Counted from the first letter of the stretch, positions 1-11,700 are shown. The stretch: DNA of 64,000 nucleotides from Siphonodentalium dalli (GCA_032622095.1 CP136061.1:215728373-215792372); one strand, 5' to 3'. A program made the numbers and translations. Notes: a model not told the origin generated them from the letters alone.

Positions 1-456
1 CCTCTTGTTTATTTCTACTATGCATATATGATGTACACTGTTGAATTATATGTTGCATATGGTGAGGAGGTTATTTTGTCATTGAAGCTATAAGAAATAA
101 GGTTAGAAATGGAAGTCTAACTTTCTTAATAAAACTTATTGTGATCATAAACATTCAACATCAGTGAAAAACAGAATTTAACTGGATATTTCAACTTCCA
201 GAGGTCATGAACATGAGGTCATGAACAGGTCAGACACCTTTACTCTTTATTTTTAGTTTGCCAAGCTATAGATTAGCTTAATTTCTGTCTTCAATCTAAA
301 GGTGAATACATATTGTGTCAATGGGGTGCCAATATTTTGGAAGAGGCGGGCACAATATTTGTTCACAGATCCCCGACATAAACATAGCTAAATATATTAC
401 AATATCACATTTTGCTGAAACGATATGGCTCAAAGGCATTAATATAAGAAAGCCTA
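1..456. other. Unassigned AT-rich sequence
   Basis: No open frame, tandem array or recognised repeat is visible. The stretch ends at the TA target of the first family A element. Confidence 0.5.
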
Positions 457-673
457 TACAGTAATGCCCTAAATAATTGACTCCTTAATCACAGCAGAAT
501 TGTGGGTAACTTTTCAGGATTTGGTGTGAAATATGGCTTGTTGCCATTCATCGGAAAGCTCTCAGTAACAGCTTTCCGATGAATGGCAACAAGCCATATT
601 TCCGACGAAATCCTGAAAAGTTACCCATAATTCTGCTGTGGTTAAGGAGTCGATTATTTAGGGCATTACTGTA
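457..673. mobile_element. Family A foldback MITE, copy 1 (full)
   Basis: The element runs from CAGTAATGCC at 459 to GGCATTACTG at 671 and is flanked by TA on both sides. The left arm (459-560) is mirrored by the right arm (570-671) almost base for base, with the loop near 563-568. TA target duplication and a CAGT start are typical of Tc1/mariner/pogo MITEs. It has no coding capacity. The class is inferred from the termini only. Confidence 0.88.
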
Positions 674-953
674 GCTCTTCTGGTACTCACACTTGAGTCG
701 CTCAGATTATGTTTCTCGTAAAGTATAGCACATACTCCTTTTATACAAAATTTCTTTTCTATACTTAAATGTTATACTCTTTTCACTCATGTATAATACT
801 CAAAGGGCCAGCATTTTGCTCTGCTCGCTTAGTATATATTTTAATATCGCGGAAATCCACCAAATGTGGGTAAAATTATGTCGCTGATAGCAGCGGTCTT
901 ATATACAGAGTCAACAAGGGAGGTAAACCCTGTATGGAGTTTGGCAAGTCTAA

Positions 954-1059
954 TTGATATGTCACAATTTAGTATTCAACGCCCCCTGGTGGAGTGGATT
1001 GCTGTTTTCAAGTCAAGTTGATATGTCACATTTTTGTATTGAATGCTTCCTGGTGGAGT
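954..1059 (+). repeat. Two-copy direct repeat, 64 bp spacing
   Basis: TTGATATGTCACA followed by a CCTGGTGGAG block occurs at 954-994 and again at 1018-1059 with a few substitutions. Otherwise 674-1151 holds nothing I recognise. Confidence 0.65.
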
Positions 1060-1151
1060 TTCACTGTATGTTGTTGTTGTCACTAGAATTCATGTAGCCA
1101 AAATGTATCTTTAAATAAACTAGTTTACTAATTCCATAGATTTTATGCAAC

Positions 1152-1335
1152 ATGTTCACACAAAGTACACATATCACACAAAGTACATATATCACACGAA
1201 GTATACATATCACACGAAGTACATATCACATGAAGTACACGCATCACACAAAGTATAGATATCACACAAAGTACACATATCACATGTATTACATGAAGTA
1301 CCTGTATCACATGAAGTACATGTATTCTTGCGGAA
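1152..1335 (+). repeat. Minisatellite of CACA(A/C)(A/G)AAGTACATAT type
   Basis: About nine irregular units of 16-21 bp, built on ATATCACACAAAGTACAC, run through this stretch. The open frame of repeated Tyr/His/Thr residues across it is a by-product of the repeat, not a gene. Confidence 0.85.
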
Positions 1336-1476
1336 TGGTATGTTAAATAATGTTTTTAGAAATGACTAGCATATGAGCACAATGCTTGATGTCGAATCCG
1401 TTCTACGATAACATAATTATTGTATTCATGAAATAAATCATGTTTAAACCAAAATAAATCCATATTAAATATGTCT

Positions 1477-1660
1477 TTAACCCTTACATGACGGGAGCTT
1501 CCTGAAATTTTGCGAAAACCCTGTGCCAATGCATTTTCTTATATATGCGATTCGCCCATAGGGCACCTCACATATATAAGAAAATGCATTGGCCTAACAA
1601 TATTTACATTGACTTTGTAATCCAGTGCATTCTCTTATATATGCGACACAAGTGGTGTGG
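1477..1660 (+). mobile_element. Family D TTAA element, left part only
   Basis: It starts TTAACCCTTACATGACGGGA, then carries the GCGAAAACCCTGTGCCAATG segment and a palindrome (1529-1594) seen in other family D copies, followed by half of a second one. No matching right terminus is found before the family C element at 1801, so the copy looks truncated. 1661-1800 is unassigned. Confidence 0.65.
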
Positions 1661-1800
1661 AATAAATACAGAAAATGACTTGCATCATAATCTCATTTTA
1701 TCAACCTCTCTGGGGACGGCACAGTCACATTTTCACTCAAGCTCTGCTTTCGTGAAAGATATCTGCGCAGTCCGCAACTCATTTGATAGAAGATTCTAGA

Positions 1801-2200
1801 TTAACCCTTTACCCAACAGAAGGGCCCTGTGCCAATGCATTCTCTTATATATGTGAGTCGACCATAGGTCGCCTCGCATATATAAGAGAATGCATTGGCT
1901 TAACACATTAAAAATTATAAAATTGTTAAAGAATGTAAGAAAAAATGGTAAAAAGTGTTAAAAAAAGATTTTTTTTAGGCCAATGCATTCTCTTATATAT
2001 GCGAGGCGACCTATGGTCGACTCGCATATATAAGAGAATGCATTGGCACAGGGCATAACTGTAACCATCACAATGTGGTCAATGAGCCGGTTCCAATGAT
2101 ATCCATATTTGTATGGTTCTATTGAGACAGACCGAAGATATTTTAGGCTGTTGAAGCTTTATTTGGCCAGTTTTGGCCGGTTTGTTGGGTAAAGGGTTAA
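1801..2200 (+). mobile_element. Family C piggyBac-like MITE, copy 1
   Basis: It is bounded by TTAA, with termini CCCTTTACCCAACA and TGTTGGGTAAAGGG. Inside are two ~68 bp palindromes (about 1832-1900 and 1978-2046), separated by an AT-rich spacer, then a unique right segment. The TTAA target and CCCTTT start match the piggyBac superfamily. There is no transposase frame, so it would depend on an enzyme supplied in trans. Confidence 0.88.
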
Positions 2201-2971
2201 GATGCGCGCTGTGTTCTGTCTATTTCCATCAGTTCTCCAGTGAGTTATCTTGACTTTTTTTTCAATGATCACAAACTATAGTCGGGCTGTCTAGTATTTT
2301 TAATAAGCCTACATGAACTTTGAACATGATCACTGCCATGTTCTGAATCCCAATAAACAAGAGAAATAACACTGTCATAATTTGTTATCAGACTACTGTT
2401 CTTTGTATAAAGCGATGGAAATTGTAATGAAAGTGGCGTCTCCAGAGGCTGTTGTTTGTCTGTACTATCCTTTGGCATGCTAGGGAAGTGAGTAATTTTA
2501 TGATATGTGATTCGGTATGGTGTTTGCTTGCCTATAGAGAAGGTCCCACAGGTAAAATGGTAGCATTCAGTTCAATAAATTTGCTTTAGTGTGTATCCCC
2601 TTTGTGAGTCATATATAACATAATTTCCATTCTTTGTATTTCTGGATTTCCCACAATGATTTGACTATTTGCATTAATTGCTGCATGTTGATTAGTTTGT
2701 ATTTGTTTCTGATGATTCAGGTTCTTAACCATTTCTATACTAAATACCATAGCCGCATGTGCCAGAGGGGCTGGGAGCTGCAGCCCCCCTAAATGTTTTG
2801 AAAGTTCAAAATTCAGGCTATTTTTGGGTGAGTTGGAGATATTTTTGGTCAAATTCGGGCAATTTTCCTGCAAAATGAATGGTTACAGTATTTTTCACAT
2901 TTCTGCCCAAATTATACATATTTAAGGTTAATTTGAATCTATATTTGTTATATTTCGGTGTATATACAAGG
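2201..2971. other. Unassigned sequence
   Basis: Only short open frames with no recognisable composition are present. No repeat of the local families is visible. Confidence 0.45.
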
Positions 2972-3179
2972 TACAGTAATGCTCTAATTAATCGACTGCT
3001 TAACCACAACATAATTATGGGTAACTTTTCAGGATTTAGTAGGAAATATGGCTTGTTGCCATTCATCGGAAAGCTTTCCAATGAATGACAATTAACAAGC
3101 CATATTTCCAACTAAATCCTGAAAAGTTACCCATAATTCTGCTGTGGTTAAGGAGTTGATTAATTAGAGCATTATTGTA
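2972..3179. mobile_element. Family A foldback MITE, copy 2 (full)
   Basis: TA-CAGTAATGCTC at 2972 pairs with GAGCATTATTG-TA ending at 3179. Both arms carry the AACTTTTCAGG form of the internal sequence. The right arm has an extra AATTAA near the loop, which slightly breaks the hairpin. Confidence 0.87.
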
Positions 3180-3460
3180 TATTCTACAAAACTGTGTTAC
3201 AACCATGAATATATCATTTAAATAAATTTGGGCATAAAAATTTTAACATGATATATAATAATAAAAGTAAGGTTAACTCTTCCAATTCCTGAGGATTTTG
3301 AAACAGTCCTATCGCGCAGTGGTACATTTAACCAAATCAGTTGCTTGAGAATAGAATATGCCATTAAAAATGTCTATATCTCCACTGTGGACGATAATAA
3401 TAATTATCTGACTACAATTTTCTTCAATCCTATAGTTAGCATATAATAAATTAGTAATAG
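3180..3460. other. Unassigned sequence
   Basis: No recognised feature. TTAACTCTTCC at 3273 resembles a degraded TTAA element end but has no partner. Confidence 0.35.
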
Positions 3461-4760
3461 TGCAACTGATATCTCCAGAGGTAACATGGTATATTATGAA
3501 GATTAATGTACAGGGGCGTGAAAGTGTGAAATGGGGGTAATTTAGCAGTAGATATTGGGCAACCTAAGAGAGAAAATATCGCTCAAGGGGAGCAGAAATT
3601 GGTCCAGACTGCATGATATTGGTGATAGAGAAGTGCTTAAGTGTGGTGTCAGGAATGTGTCTAGACACAGTGGGAGTCGGTAATGAGGTGACGGCAGCAT
3701 GTGGTGGTGTCCGTGATTCCACTTCTATGGCATCTTACCTCCATTATTATACTTTGATTCATTTCTGCCTGGTATTCATTGATAACTCTTGATGTATTTA
3801 CTGCATTAAATGCACAAATGGCTTTTGATGTGGGTATGCTGTTAAAATAGTCACACCTGTTAAAACTGCAATAAACAAAAAGAATATTAAAATATAGACA
3901 TATTTTTGTTCTTATACCAATTATAAATATCCTGTAAATAGTATGTTATTGTCAGGTTACTATAAACTGACTGGGCTGTGTTATGTAAACAAATATGCAA
4001 CTGATATCTCCAGAGGTAACATGGTATATTATGAAGATTAATGTACAGGGGCGTGAAAGTGTGAAATGGGGGTAATTTAGCGGTAGATATTGGGCAACCT
4101 AAGAGAGAAAATATCGCTCAAGGGGAGCAGAAATTGGTCCAGACTGCATGATATTGGTGATAGAGAAGTGCTTAAGTGTGGTGTCAGGAATGTGTCTAGA
4201 CACAGTGGGAGTCGGTAATGAGGTGACGGCAGCATGTGGTGGTGTCCGTGATTCCACTTCTATGGCATCTTACCTCCGTTATTATACTTTGATTCATTTC
4301 TGCCTGGTATTCATTGATAACTCTTGATGTATTTACTGCATTAAATGCACAGATGGCTTTTGATGTGGGTATGCTGTTAAAATAGTCACACCTGTTAAAA
4401 CTGCAATAAACAAAAAGAATATTAAAATATAGACATATTTTTGTTCTTATACAAATTATAAATATCCCGTAAATAGTATGTTATTGTCAAGTTACTATAA
4501 ACTGACTGGGCTGTGTTATGTAAACAAATATGCAACTAATATCTCAAGAGGTAACATATGGTATATTATGCTGATTAATGTACAGGGGCTTGAAAGTGTG
4601 AAATGGAGGTACATGTAATTTAGCAGTAGATATTGGGCTACCTAAGAGAGAAAATATCGCTCAAGGGGAGCAGAAATTGGTCCAGACTGCATCATATTGG
4701 TCATTCAGAAGTGCTTATGTGTTGTGTCAGGAATGTTAGACACACAGTGGTTCTGTAACA
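3461..4760 (+). repeat. 535 bp tandem repeat, 2 full units plus a partial
   Basis: Units begin TGCAACTGATATCTCCAGAG at 3461 and 3996, and a diverged TGCAACTAATATCTCAAGAG at 4531. The period is exactly 535 bp both times. Units 1 and 2 differ at only a handful of sites, while unit 3 is more diverged and stops after about 230 bp. No coding frame spans a unit. Confidence 0.93.
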
Positions 4761-4765
4761 TTTTG

Positions 4766-4930
4766 GGCTTTTGTTTACATAACAAAGCATATAAACTTGA
4801 CAATAACATACTATTTACGTAATATTTATGACTGGTTTTAGAACAATTTCTGTCTATATTTTAATATTCTTTTTATTTATGGCGGTTTTAATGGATGTGA
4901 CTGTTTTAACAGCAATACCCACCGCGAAGG
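4766..4930 (-). repeat. Inverted copy of the 535 bp unit's distal end
   Basis: GTTTACATAACA, then CTTGACAATAACATACTATT, then TCTATATTTTAATATTCTTT and GACTGTTTTAACAGCA are the reverse complement of the last ~165 bp of the tandem units. The array therefore ends in an inverted arm, giving a foldback arrangement. Confidence 0.82.
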
Positions 4931-4949
4931 CCATCCATGCCTTTAAAGT

Positions 4950-5770
4950 GATGTGAAACACTCCACTGAGGTGTTCAGAACGGATTAACAAATTATCATG
5001 TGAATGTTAGTTATTTTCATAAAATTTATATCCAAATAGGCAGAAAACAGTGAAATTTTACATACAGTGACCTAGTATTGGCAGAATATCATTGCCGTAT
5101 ATTTAGTAGTAAAAATTTACATTTGATTGTAGTTTAAATATTCTGTTCTATAACAGCCAACGTGGTTGAAATTTTCCACAATCTTAGTTGATTGCTATAT
5201 ATACATTATTCCAGTAGAGAGAGTGTTTGGATACTAATTAATTCATTTTATTCACTGACATAGTACACAATATATTTTTAAGTGCATCAATACTTTAGAT
5301 AGCATCAACACTTTAAATACCTACCTCCTCTTCCCCAGCATCATCCTCCCCCAGGATTTATATTACCTGTTTTCTAACATCCCGTTAAAGTGATGTGAAA
5401 CACTCCACTAATGTGTTCACAACTGAATAACAAAGAATCGTGCCATTTTCATAGAAAAAAACACCAAAATAGGCAGAAAAATCATTATTATAAACAAATT
5501 ACATACAGTGACAATTGTTGGTGGAATATCTATTGTTGCCTTAATATTTATGCCCAATAAAGCGTCCCAAATATTATATAAAAGTAGTTAATATTTACAT
5601 TTGCGTGTAGTTCTTTGTTGTGTTCTCTGAAATAGCACAGTCGTTGTGGTTGGAAATTTCAATAATCTTTCTAGTTGATTGGTACATTCTTCCAGTGGAG
5701 ATGGTGTTTGGTTACTAACTTATTGGTTGTATTCACAGAAGTAAGTCCATAATATGTCTTTAACATAGGA
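4950..5770 (+). repeat. Two diverged ~430 bp tandem units
   Basis: TTAAAGTGATGTGAAACACT starts units at about 4958 and 5385. Both go on through AGGCAGAAAA, ACATACAGTGAC, GTTGATTG and TTCCAGTRGAGA blocks in the same order. Divergence is much higher than in the 535 bp array, so the duplication is older. Confidence 0.75.
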
Positions 5771-6158
5771 GTCGGTTTTAATAAATTCACTATAGCTAAA
5801 TATTGTCTGCTGTCATTTATGAAAAACAATTTTCAAATGGGAGGTGGATATTTCCAATGAAAACTAATATCTGAAATGAAATTGCTTATAAGGCGGTCTT
5901 ATCAGAGGTTCTTTTACCAATTTATCACTTCCTGCAAAATGCGATTAATATACATTTTCGTTAATTTCACCAAGCTCTGTCCGATATCCCACCCCATAAA
6001 GTTTGAAACCTAACTCTCAAAAGTAATATATTAAATGTACAATGTAAGTTATGATTTGAAAATGTGTGTTCCTCTAAAATTTGCCATGTGACCTGGAGCT
6101 GGCCTTCATACAGCTGCAGACTTTCCACCATACTGGTTATACACTAATACCCACAACA
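5771..6158. other. Unassigned sequence
   Basis: I see no recognised repeat or convincing frame. Confidence 0.4.
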
Positions 6159-6374
6159 TACTGTAATACCCTAAATAATCGACTCCTTAACCACAGCAGA
6201 ATTATGGGTAATTTTTCAGGATATAGTCGGAAATATGGCTTGTTGCCATTCATCGGAAAGCTCTCGCCGAGAGCTTTCCGATGAATGGCAACAAGCCATA
6301 TTTCCGACTAAATCCTGAAAAATTACCCATAATTCTGCTGTGGTTAAGGGTCGATTATTTAGAGCAATACTGTA
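6159..6374. mobile_element. Family A foldback MITE, copy 3 (full)
   Basis: TA-CTGTAATACC at 6159 pairs with CAATACTG-TA at 6374. Both arms share the AATTTTTCAGG variant (left) and CCTGAAAAATT (right), which differs from copies 2 and 5. The loop is TCTCGCCGAGAG near 6262-6273. Confidence 0.87.
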
Positions 6375-7099
6375 CTGAGTTCAATATCCTATTCTGTACT
6401 GGGTTCAGTTGTGGATGCATTGAAAGATTGGTGCTTGCACAAACGATTTATGCTACACTGATCCGCACCCAAATAGACACAGTATAGGCTAGCGGGTATC
6501 GATTACTGATGAGATCTATGATAGTCTGATAGTAAACAATTCTAAGCCTCAAAAACGAGCATTATCATGCGCACACTTGCTGGATTGGGGTGGTTTGATC
6601 TTGAAACATAGTAACTAATTGTGAGTCGGCTATGGCATGGGTGCCAATTAAACGTGCTGATCTCTTTAAGAAATTATAAGCTTTGGGACAATGTTCTCAA
6701 AGAAATACGACTCAAAGATTATAAAAGCAGGATGGTGGAACAATGAAGCTATAGGAGACCTACGTGTTCTTCAGAGTGCAAACTAGTTGTCCCATTATCA
6801 AAGCCACGAGGCTACATAGAATTCTGATAATCAATACTGGTTGGCTATGGAATACCAATGAATACAATTTTTTTACCATTCTACAAGAAGTATGCCAGTC
6901 AAAAATGATGGGTTTTGTCTGATGCTTGTATAGTTTATAGGCTGCCTATCAGGGTTATGGCTAGAGGGTCTTATACATGAGAGAGAGAGGAGAGATGAGT
7001 GGGAGTGTACATGTACTTTAACTTAACAATTAAGTAGTTTTCTACTATACTGTAGGTCCATCTAAACTTTCAACGTTCTGACATAGCTCAGGTGTGGAA
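6375..7099. other. Unassigned sequence with a short GA-rich run
   Basis: A short (GA)n-like run lies near 6980-6995. Nothing else is recognised. Confidence 0.4.
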
Positions 7100-7345
7100 A
7101 CTCCTTAAAGATCCTGCACCAGTGCATTGAAACCATTAAAGACTCTGCACCATGCAGTGCATTCTCTTATAGTATGCAAGTTCCCTATAGGGAGCCTCGC
7201 ATATATAAGAGAATGCATTGGCTGTCAAGGTAAATATTCTTTGGTCAATGCATTATCTTATATATAGGAGGCTCATTTCTATAAGAGAATGCATTGGCAC
7301 AGGGTTTTCGCCAAATTTCAGGAAGCTCAATCATGGAAGAGTTAA
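7100..7345 (-). mobile_element. Family D TTAA element, truncated, reverse orientation
   Basis: Read on the minus strand from TTAACTCTTCC (7345) it gives the GCTTCCTGAAATTTGGCGAA and AACCCTGTGCCAATGCATT blocks of family D, two decayed palindromes, and the CTTTAA(T/A)G...GGTGCA inner terminus near 7107. The outer left TTAA end is not recognisable. Confidence 0.6.
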
Positions 7346-8165
7346 GCTGTATTAACTGATTTAAAACCACCATTTTGATGTTTCAACATGCAATTTTATT
7401 TTTTATTTCGACCGACTGATAATAATCTGCTAACCAATTGTTTATAAAAAAGGCCTAAAGTTCGAATTTCAAATGCAGCTGCATAAAAGTCTGCACTCCA
7501 CATTAACACATGAAGCATGTTTCTTATTTTTTTGTTGCATGGCTGCAACATTCAATTCTGGGAGCGCAATCATCTTGTTCAAAGGAAATAGTTCGGCTTC
7601 CATCAGTTGAGAAAATCCTATTAATCTTGGGAGATCGAAAATATCTCATTATCATCAAGAGTAATTCCCTTTTAAATTTGCCAATTTCAATCTGCGAAAA
7701 TGAAATTCTGCTGCACGATTTTATTCATATGGATAAATGGAGGTAAAGGCCATCATTTCTTGACTTTTATTATGTAATCTCAGTTCGTGATGCGCGTTGT
7801 AGTGTCGTGATATATCTCTCTTTCTTTGTGGGATTATAGCCCTTCTATTTTCATCATTAGCATTTGTCCCATTGATGAATGAGTTATTCTGAGTGATCTG
7901 CAGAAAGCAATTTTCTCCCACGCTGCCGAAGACTAAGCTACGAAGGAACGAGATCAATTCGTCTGGGCGGTACAGTAATATCAGTCAATATGTCAAGATA
8001 CTCTTGTGGTCCATGCAGTAATATACCAGTACAAATTGACTTTATACCACCTACATAACTGCATGTATGGGTCTTCCTTCCAATAGCACCCCCATTTTAA
8101 TAGTGCTATCGTCACAATGGTCATAGCGCTGTATTATACTACATAATCCAGCCATCCTGTTATGA
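7346..8165. other. Mostly single-copy sequence; weak open frame at 7510-7746
   Basis: A 78-codon frame on the plus strand (7510-7746) begins MKHVSYFF and ends KWR at GGAG followed by GTAAAG, which resembles a splice donor. No domain is recognisable, so I do not call a gene. Confidence 0.3.
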
Positions 8166-8166
8166 G

Positions 8167-8185
8167 TGGGGGGGGGGGGGGGGGG
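8167..8185. repeat. Poly-G run
   Basis: An almost pure G tract precedes the family A copy at 8190. The exact length is unreliable in any assembly. Confidence 0.9.
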
Positions 8186-8187
8186 TG

Positions 8188-8327
8188 TACAGTAATACCC
8201 TAAATAATCGACTCCTTAAACACAGCAGAATTAGCAGGATTTAGTCGGAAATATGGCTTGTTGCCATTCATCGGAAAGCTCTCAGTCTTCTGTGGTTAAG
8301 GAGTCGATTATTTAGGGCATAATTGTA
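8188..8327. mobile_element. Family A MITE, copy 4 (right arm mostly deleted)
   Basis: A complete left arm from CAGTAATACC is joined, just past the loop at about 8284, to the last ~40 bp of the right arm ending CATAATTG-TA. The inner two thirds of the right arm are missing, so no long hairpin can form. Confidence 0.85.
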
Positions 8328-8328
8328 T

Positions 8329-8690
8329 ATAGGAATCAGCTTGTCTGTCCGTCTGTGTGGACCCAACTTTGTCCGAGCTAGTATTCCTACATTTTTCAGT
8401 CAATTTATTTGAAACTTGGCACAGTTATTTAGTACCATGGGAACCTGCGCACCTGTGATTATGAGGTCCATCCACCTTTTATTGGTAGAGTTAATATCCC
8501 CCTTTTCCGACTTTGAAATGTTTCATCCTCGCTTGTATTCCTACATTTTCCAGTCTATTTTGTTTAAACTTGGTGCAGATATTTACCACTATGTGAACCT
8601 GTGCACCTGTGATAAAGGGCTGGATCATTATTTAGTGGAGTTATCTCCCTTTTTTGACTGCAACAGGCATAATTTTTTGTATTCCTTGTG
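8329..8690 (+). repeat. GTCCGTCTGTG-type dispersed repeat, two internal units
   Basis: GGAATCAGCTTGTC at 8333 and ACATTTTTCAGTCAATTTAT, ACTTGGCACAG, GGGAACCTGYGCACCTGTGA blocks repeat twice (about 8388-8520 and 8543-8660). The same blocks make up 22783-23544. The class is unknown. Confidence 0.75.
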
Positions 8691-8801
8691 TATTTTTTTT
8701 TTAATAACAAATATATTAATGTGGCTACTCTTACTCTCAAGTTAGTGGAGGCTTAAGCTGAATAACTTTATTATTGTACTCTTGCCTGTTCTGTGTTATA
8801 C

Positions 8802-9284
8802 ATGCTGGTTTAGCCTGAGTTTATTGTGCCTGTCATTTGCAGAATGAGGTCCCCAGAGGGTGAACTTAGTGACGTTATCCCACACAGCTATCACTAAATT
8901 CACCCTCTGGGGACCTCATTCTGCTTATATAGCCCTCATTTTCTCTGGAAAGTTTCTTTATTATCAAATTTCTACAGAAACTTAATTCTTCACATAGATT
9001 CTATTTCTTTTTTAGTTCAGTTTCTCGATATCCCCAAATTGGTAGACAACATATTGCATAATCAAGGTTCCCAATGGGTGTACATCACAATGTTCACCAT
9101 TAATTTGGGAACTTCAATCTGAGTCTTATGTCTCCCATAGCAGATGAGGCCTAAGCAGAATGAGGTCCCCAGAGGGTGAATTTGGTGTTGCTAGCCCGCA
9201 ATGCGGGATAGCGTCACTAAATTTACCCTCTGGGGACCTCATTCTGCAAATGACAGGCACACTAAACTCAGACTTGATGCTGGT
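8802..9284. mobile_element. Family B hAT-like MITE, long form, with 8 bp TSD
   Basis: Element 8810-9276 is flanked by ATGCTGGT at 8802-8809 and 9277-9284. Termini read TTAGCCTGAGTTTA and TAAACTCAGACTTG. A hairpin lies at each end (8841-8930 and 9156-9247, arms AGAATGAGGTCC and GGACCTCATTCT), with an AT-rich spacer holding TTTCTTTATTATCAAATTTC. An 8 bp duplication is the hAT hallmark, but no transposase is present to confirm this. Confidence 0.85.
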
Positions 9285-9317
9285 ATGCAAATGAGCTGCA
9301 TCACCCTATCAACAAGA

Positions 9318-9825
9318 AATGTTGACCTGTGTTATAAAGATACTAGATACAAATGTTGACCTGTTATAAAGATTACAAATGTTGACCTGTGTTATAAAGA
9401 TTCTAGATTACAAATGTTGACCTGTGTTATAAAGATTCTAGATTACAAATGTTGACCTGTGTTATAAAGATTCTAGATTACAAATGTTGACCTGTGTTAT
9501 AAAGATTCTAGATTACGAATGTTGACCTGTACGTGTTATAAAGATTCAAGATTACAAATGTTGACCTGTGTTATAAAGATCTAGATTGCGAATGTTAACC
9601 TGTGTTATAAAGATCTAGATTGCGAATGTTAACCTGTGTTATAAAGATCTAGATTGCGAATGTTAACCTGTGTTATAAAGATCTAGATTACGAATGTTGA
9701 CCTGTACGTGTTATAAAGATTCTAGATTACAAATGTTGACCTGTGTTATAAAGATACTAGATTACGAATGTTGACCTGTGTTATAAAGATCTAGATTACG
9801 AATGTTGACCTCTATTATAAAGTGC
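9318..9825 (+). repeat. 33-38 bp minisatellite, about 15 units
   Basis: The unit is AATGTTGACCTGTGTTATAA followed by AGATTCTAGATTAC. I count 15 copies. Variants cluster: GTTAACCTG with GATTGCG occurs in adjacent units near 9592-9672, and an ACGT insertion (CCTGTACGTGTT) recurs at about 9531 and 9712. This points to spread of variants by unequal exchange. Confidence 0.95.
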
Positions 9826-10189
9826 CCATTCGGAAAAATAATGCTTAGCGCATTATAATCTTATTAGTCATACCCTTCAATATAGTGTTTAGAATTCTTG
9901 GATGTCATTGCTTCTAATAAACACTTATTACACTGTTGGTTAGATATGCATATACGTAGTTACATAGCAGTCACACCTCAAATTAACAAAGTGTTCCTGT
10001 GGATGGTTTCGGTTCCTGGATTAGCATTGATGTTGCATTGTGGGGGAGACTAAATCTCTAAACTTGTCAGTTATCCTGTTTATTTCATTATATCTAAAGA
10101 GAATACAGCCTACGCACAAGTGAAGTCTGGTCCAGTGCGCTGCAACAAATACTGTCATTGCATACTAATATATTAGCAACTTAGCAAGG
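9826..10189. other. Unassigned sequence
   Basis: I recognise nothing here. Confidence 0.4.
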
Positions 10190-10406
10190 TACAGTAATGC
10201 CCTAATTAATCAACCCCTTAACCTAAGCAGAATTATGGGTAACTTTTCAGGATTTAGTCGGAAATATGGCTTGTTGCCATTCATCGGAAAGCTCTCCCCG
10301 AGAGCTTTCCGATGAATGGCAACATGCCATATTTCCGTCTAAATCCTGAAAAGTTACCCATAATTCTGCTGTGGTTAAGGGGTCGATTAATTAGGGCATT
10401 ACTGAA
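10190..10406. mobile_element. Family A foldback MITE, copy 5 (full)
   Basis: It runs from TA-CAGTAATGCC to GGCATTACTG. Arms share a CGACCCCTTAAC / GTTAAGGGGTCG variant not found in copy 1. The right TA has become AA. Confidence 0.87.
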
Positions 10407-10536
10407 CTGTCTCCATGCATCTATGGTCCCATAGATTTACACCAGCCATGTGAATCAACATAAGTGACATTGCACTCCCTACACTGTGTACACATTGGGA
10501 AGTGGCATCTGGTGTCCATGCAAATTGTTGTGGTGG

Positions 10537-10992
10537 CAGGCCTGAGAATAAGGTGCTTGTCATTTGCAGAATAAGGTCCCAGAGGGTGAATTAGTGATGC
10601 TATCCCGTATATCGGGCTAGCATCACTAAATTCACCCTCTGGGACCTCATTCTGCTTAGGCCCCATCTTCTCTGCAAAGTTTCTTCGTTATCAAATTTCT
10701 ATAGAAACTTCTTCACATAGATTCTATTTCTTTATTAGTATAGAATATTTTATCCCCAAATTGGCAGATGACACATTGCATAATCGAGGTTCCCAATTGG
10801 TGTACATCACAATATTCACCATTTGGGAACTTCAATTTGAGTCTATGTCTCCCATAGCAGATGAGGTCATGTAGAATGAGGTCCCCAGAGGGTGAGTTTG
10901 TTGATGCTAGCCACCTTGCGGGATAGTGTCACTAAATTCACCTTCTGGGGGATCTCATTCTGCAAATGACAGGCACACTAAACTCAGGCTTA
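10537..10992. mobile_element. Family B MITE, long form
   Basis: It opens CAGGCCTGAG and closes CTCAGGCTTA, with hairpins at about 10568-10657 and 10872-10964 and the same spacer as the copy at 8810. I cannot find a clean 8 bp duplication. A minus-strand frame across the first hairpin is a shadow of the repeat. Confidence 0.8.
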
Positions 10993-11457
10993 ATGTGTGA
11001 TAGTCAGCAAGGAATCATTTGGGTGATAAAGAACTACATGTGATATGCTCCAAAATTGATCCGTAAAATGATTCTTTTTTTTTCACAGAAAAACTACTTT
11101 TTATAATTGATCGCACATTCCACGTGTCTCTGTTTATGCAGGGAAAATTATGAATTCTGATAAAAAACCTGGGAATTCCCTGACAGCAAACTTTGAAAAC
11201 AAAATGATCCCATGTGACATATTTGACCAATCAGAGATTGAATTGAATGCTCGATGTGAGCTTGCGAATTTAAAACATGAGAAATAATTCCACGCGACTC
11301 CTATTGATTTCATCACAGCGCCCCACATGCTTGTGTTGATATCTATTAAACTTGCTATAATTAAAGTATTGAACACTGTTTGTGGAATATCTTATGATAT
11401 GGATATATATTTGGCTAAACTGAAATAAATTGTGTTCCTGTCAACTGAGGATTCGGA
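10993..11457. other. Unassigned AT-rich sequence
   Basis: Two overlapping short minus-strand frames (11015-11230 and 11134-11376) lack recognisable features. Confidence 0.4.
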
Positions 11458-11700
11458 AAGACATATGTTAATTGTAATCGATTATTACAGGGGGTGACTC
11501 AACCAAGACATATATGTTAATTGTAATCGATTATTACAGTGGGCGACTCAACCAAGACATATATGTTAATTGTAATTGATTATTACAGGGGGTGACTCAA
11601 CCAAGACATATATGTTAATTGTAATCGATTATTACAGGGGGCGACTCAACCAAGACATATGTGTTAATTGTAATCGATTATTACAAGGGGCGACTCAACC
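11458..11700 (+). repeat. 49 bp minisatellite, five units
   Basis: The unit is AAGACATATATGTTAATTGT followed by AATCGATTATTACAGGGGGC and GACTCAACC. Five nearly identical copies run head to tail. Substitutions are few. Confidence 0.95.

Noticed and set aside
1152-1346. 64-codon frame of His/Thr/Tyr repeats
   Set aside because: It follows the minisatellite and has no support as a gene.
7510-7746. 78-codon frame ending near a GTAAAG donor-like site
   Set aside because: No motif, no acceptor and no partner exon. The donor match alone is weak evidence.
9318-9825. Array of near-identical ~35 bp units resembling a CRISPR array
   Set aside because: There are no unique spacers between the units, no cas genes, and the setting is eukaryotic. 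It is a minisatellite.
10421-10666. Minus-strand 81-codon frame
   Set aside because: Most of it is the first hairpin of a family B element.
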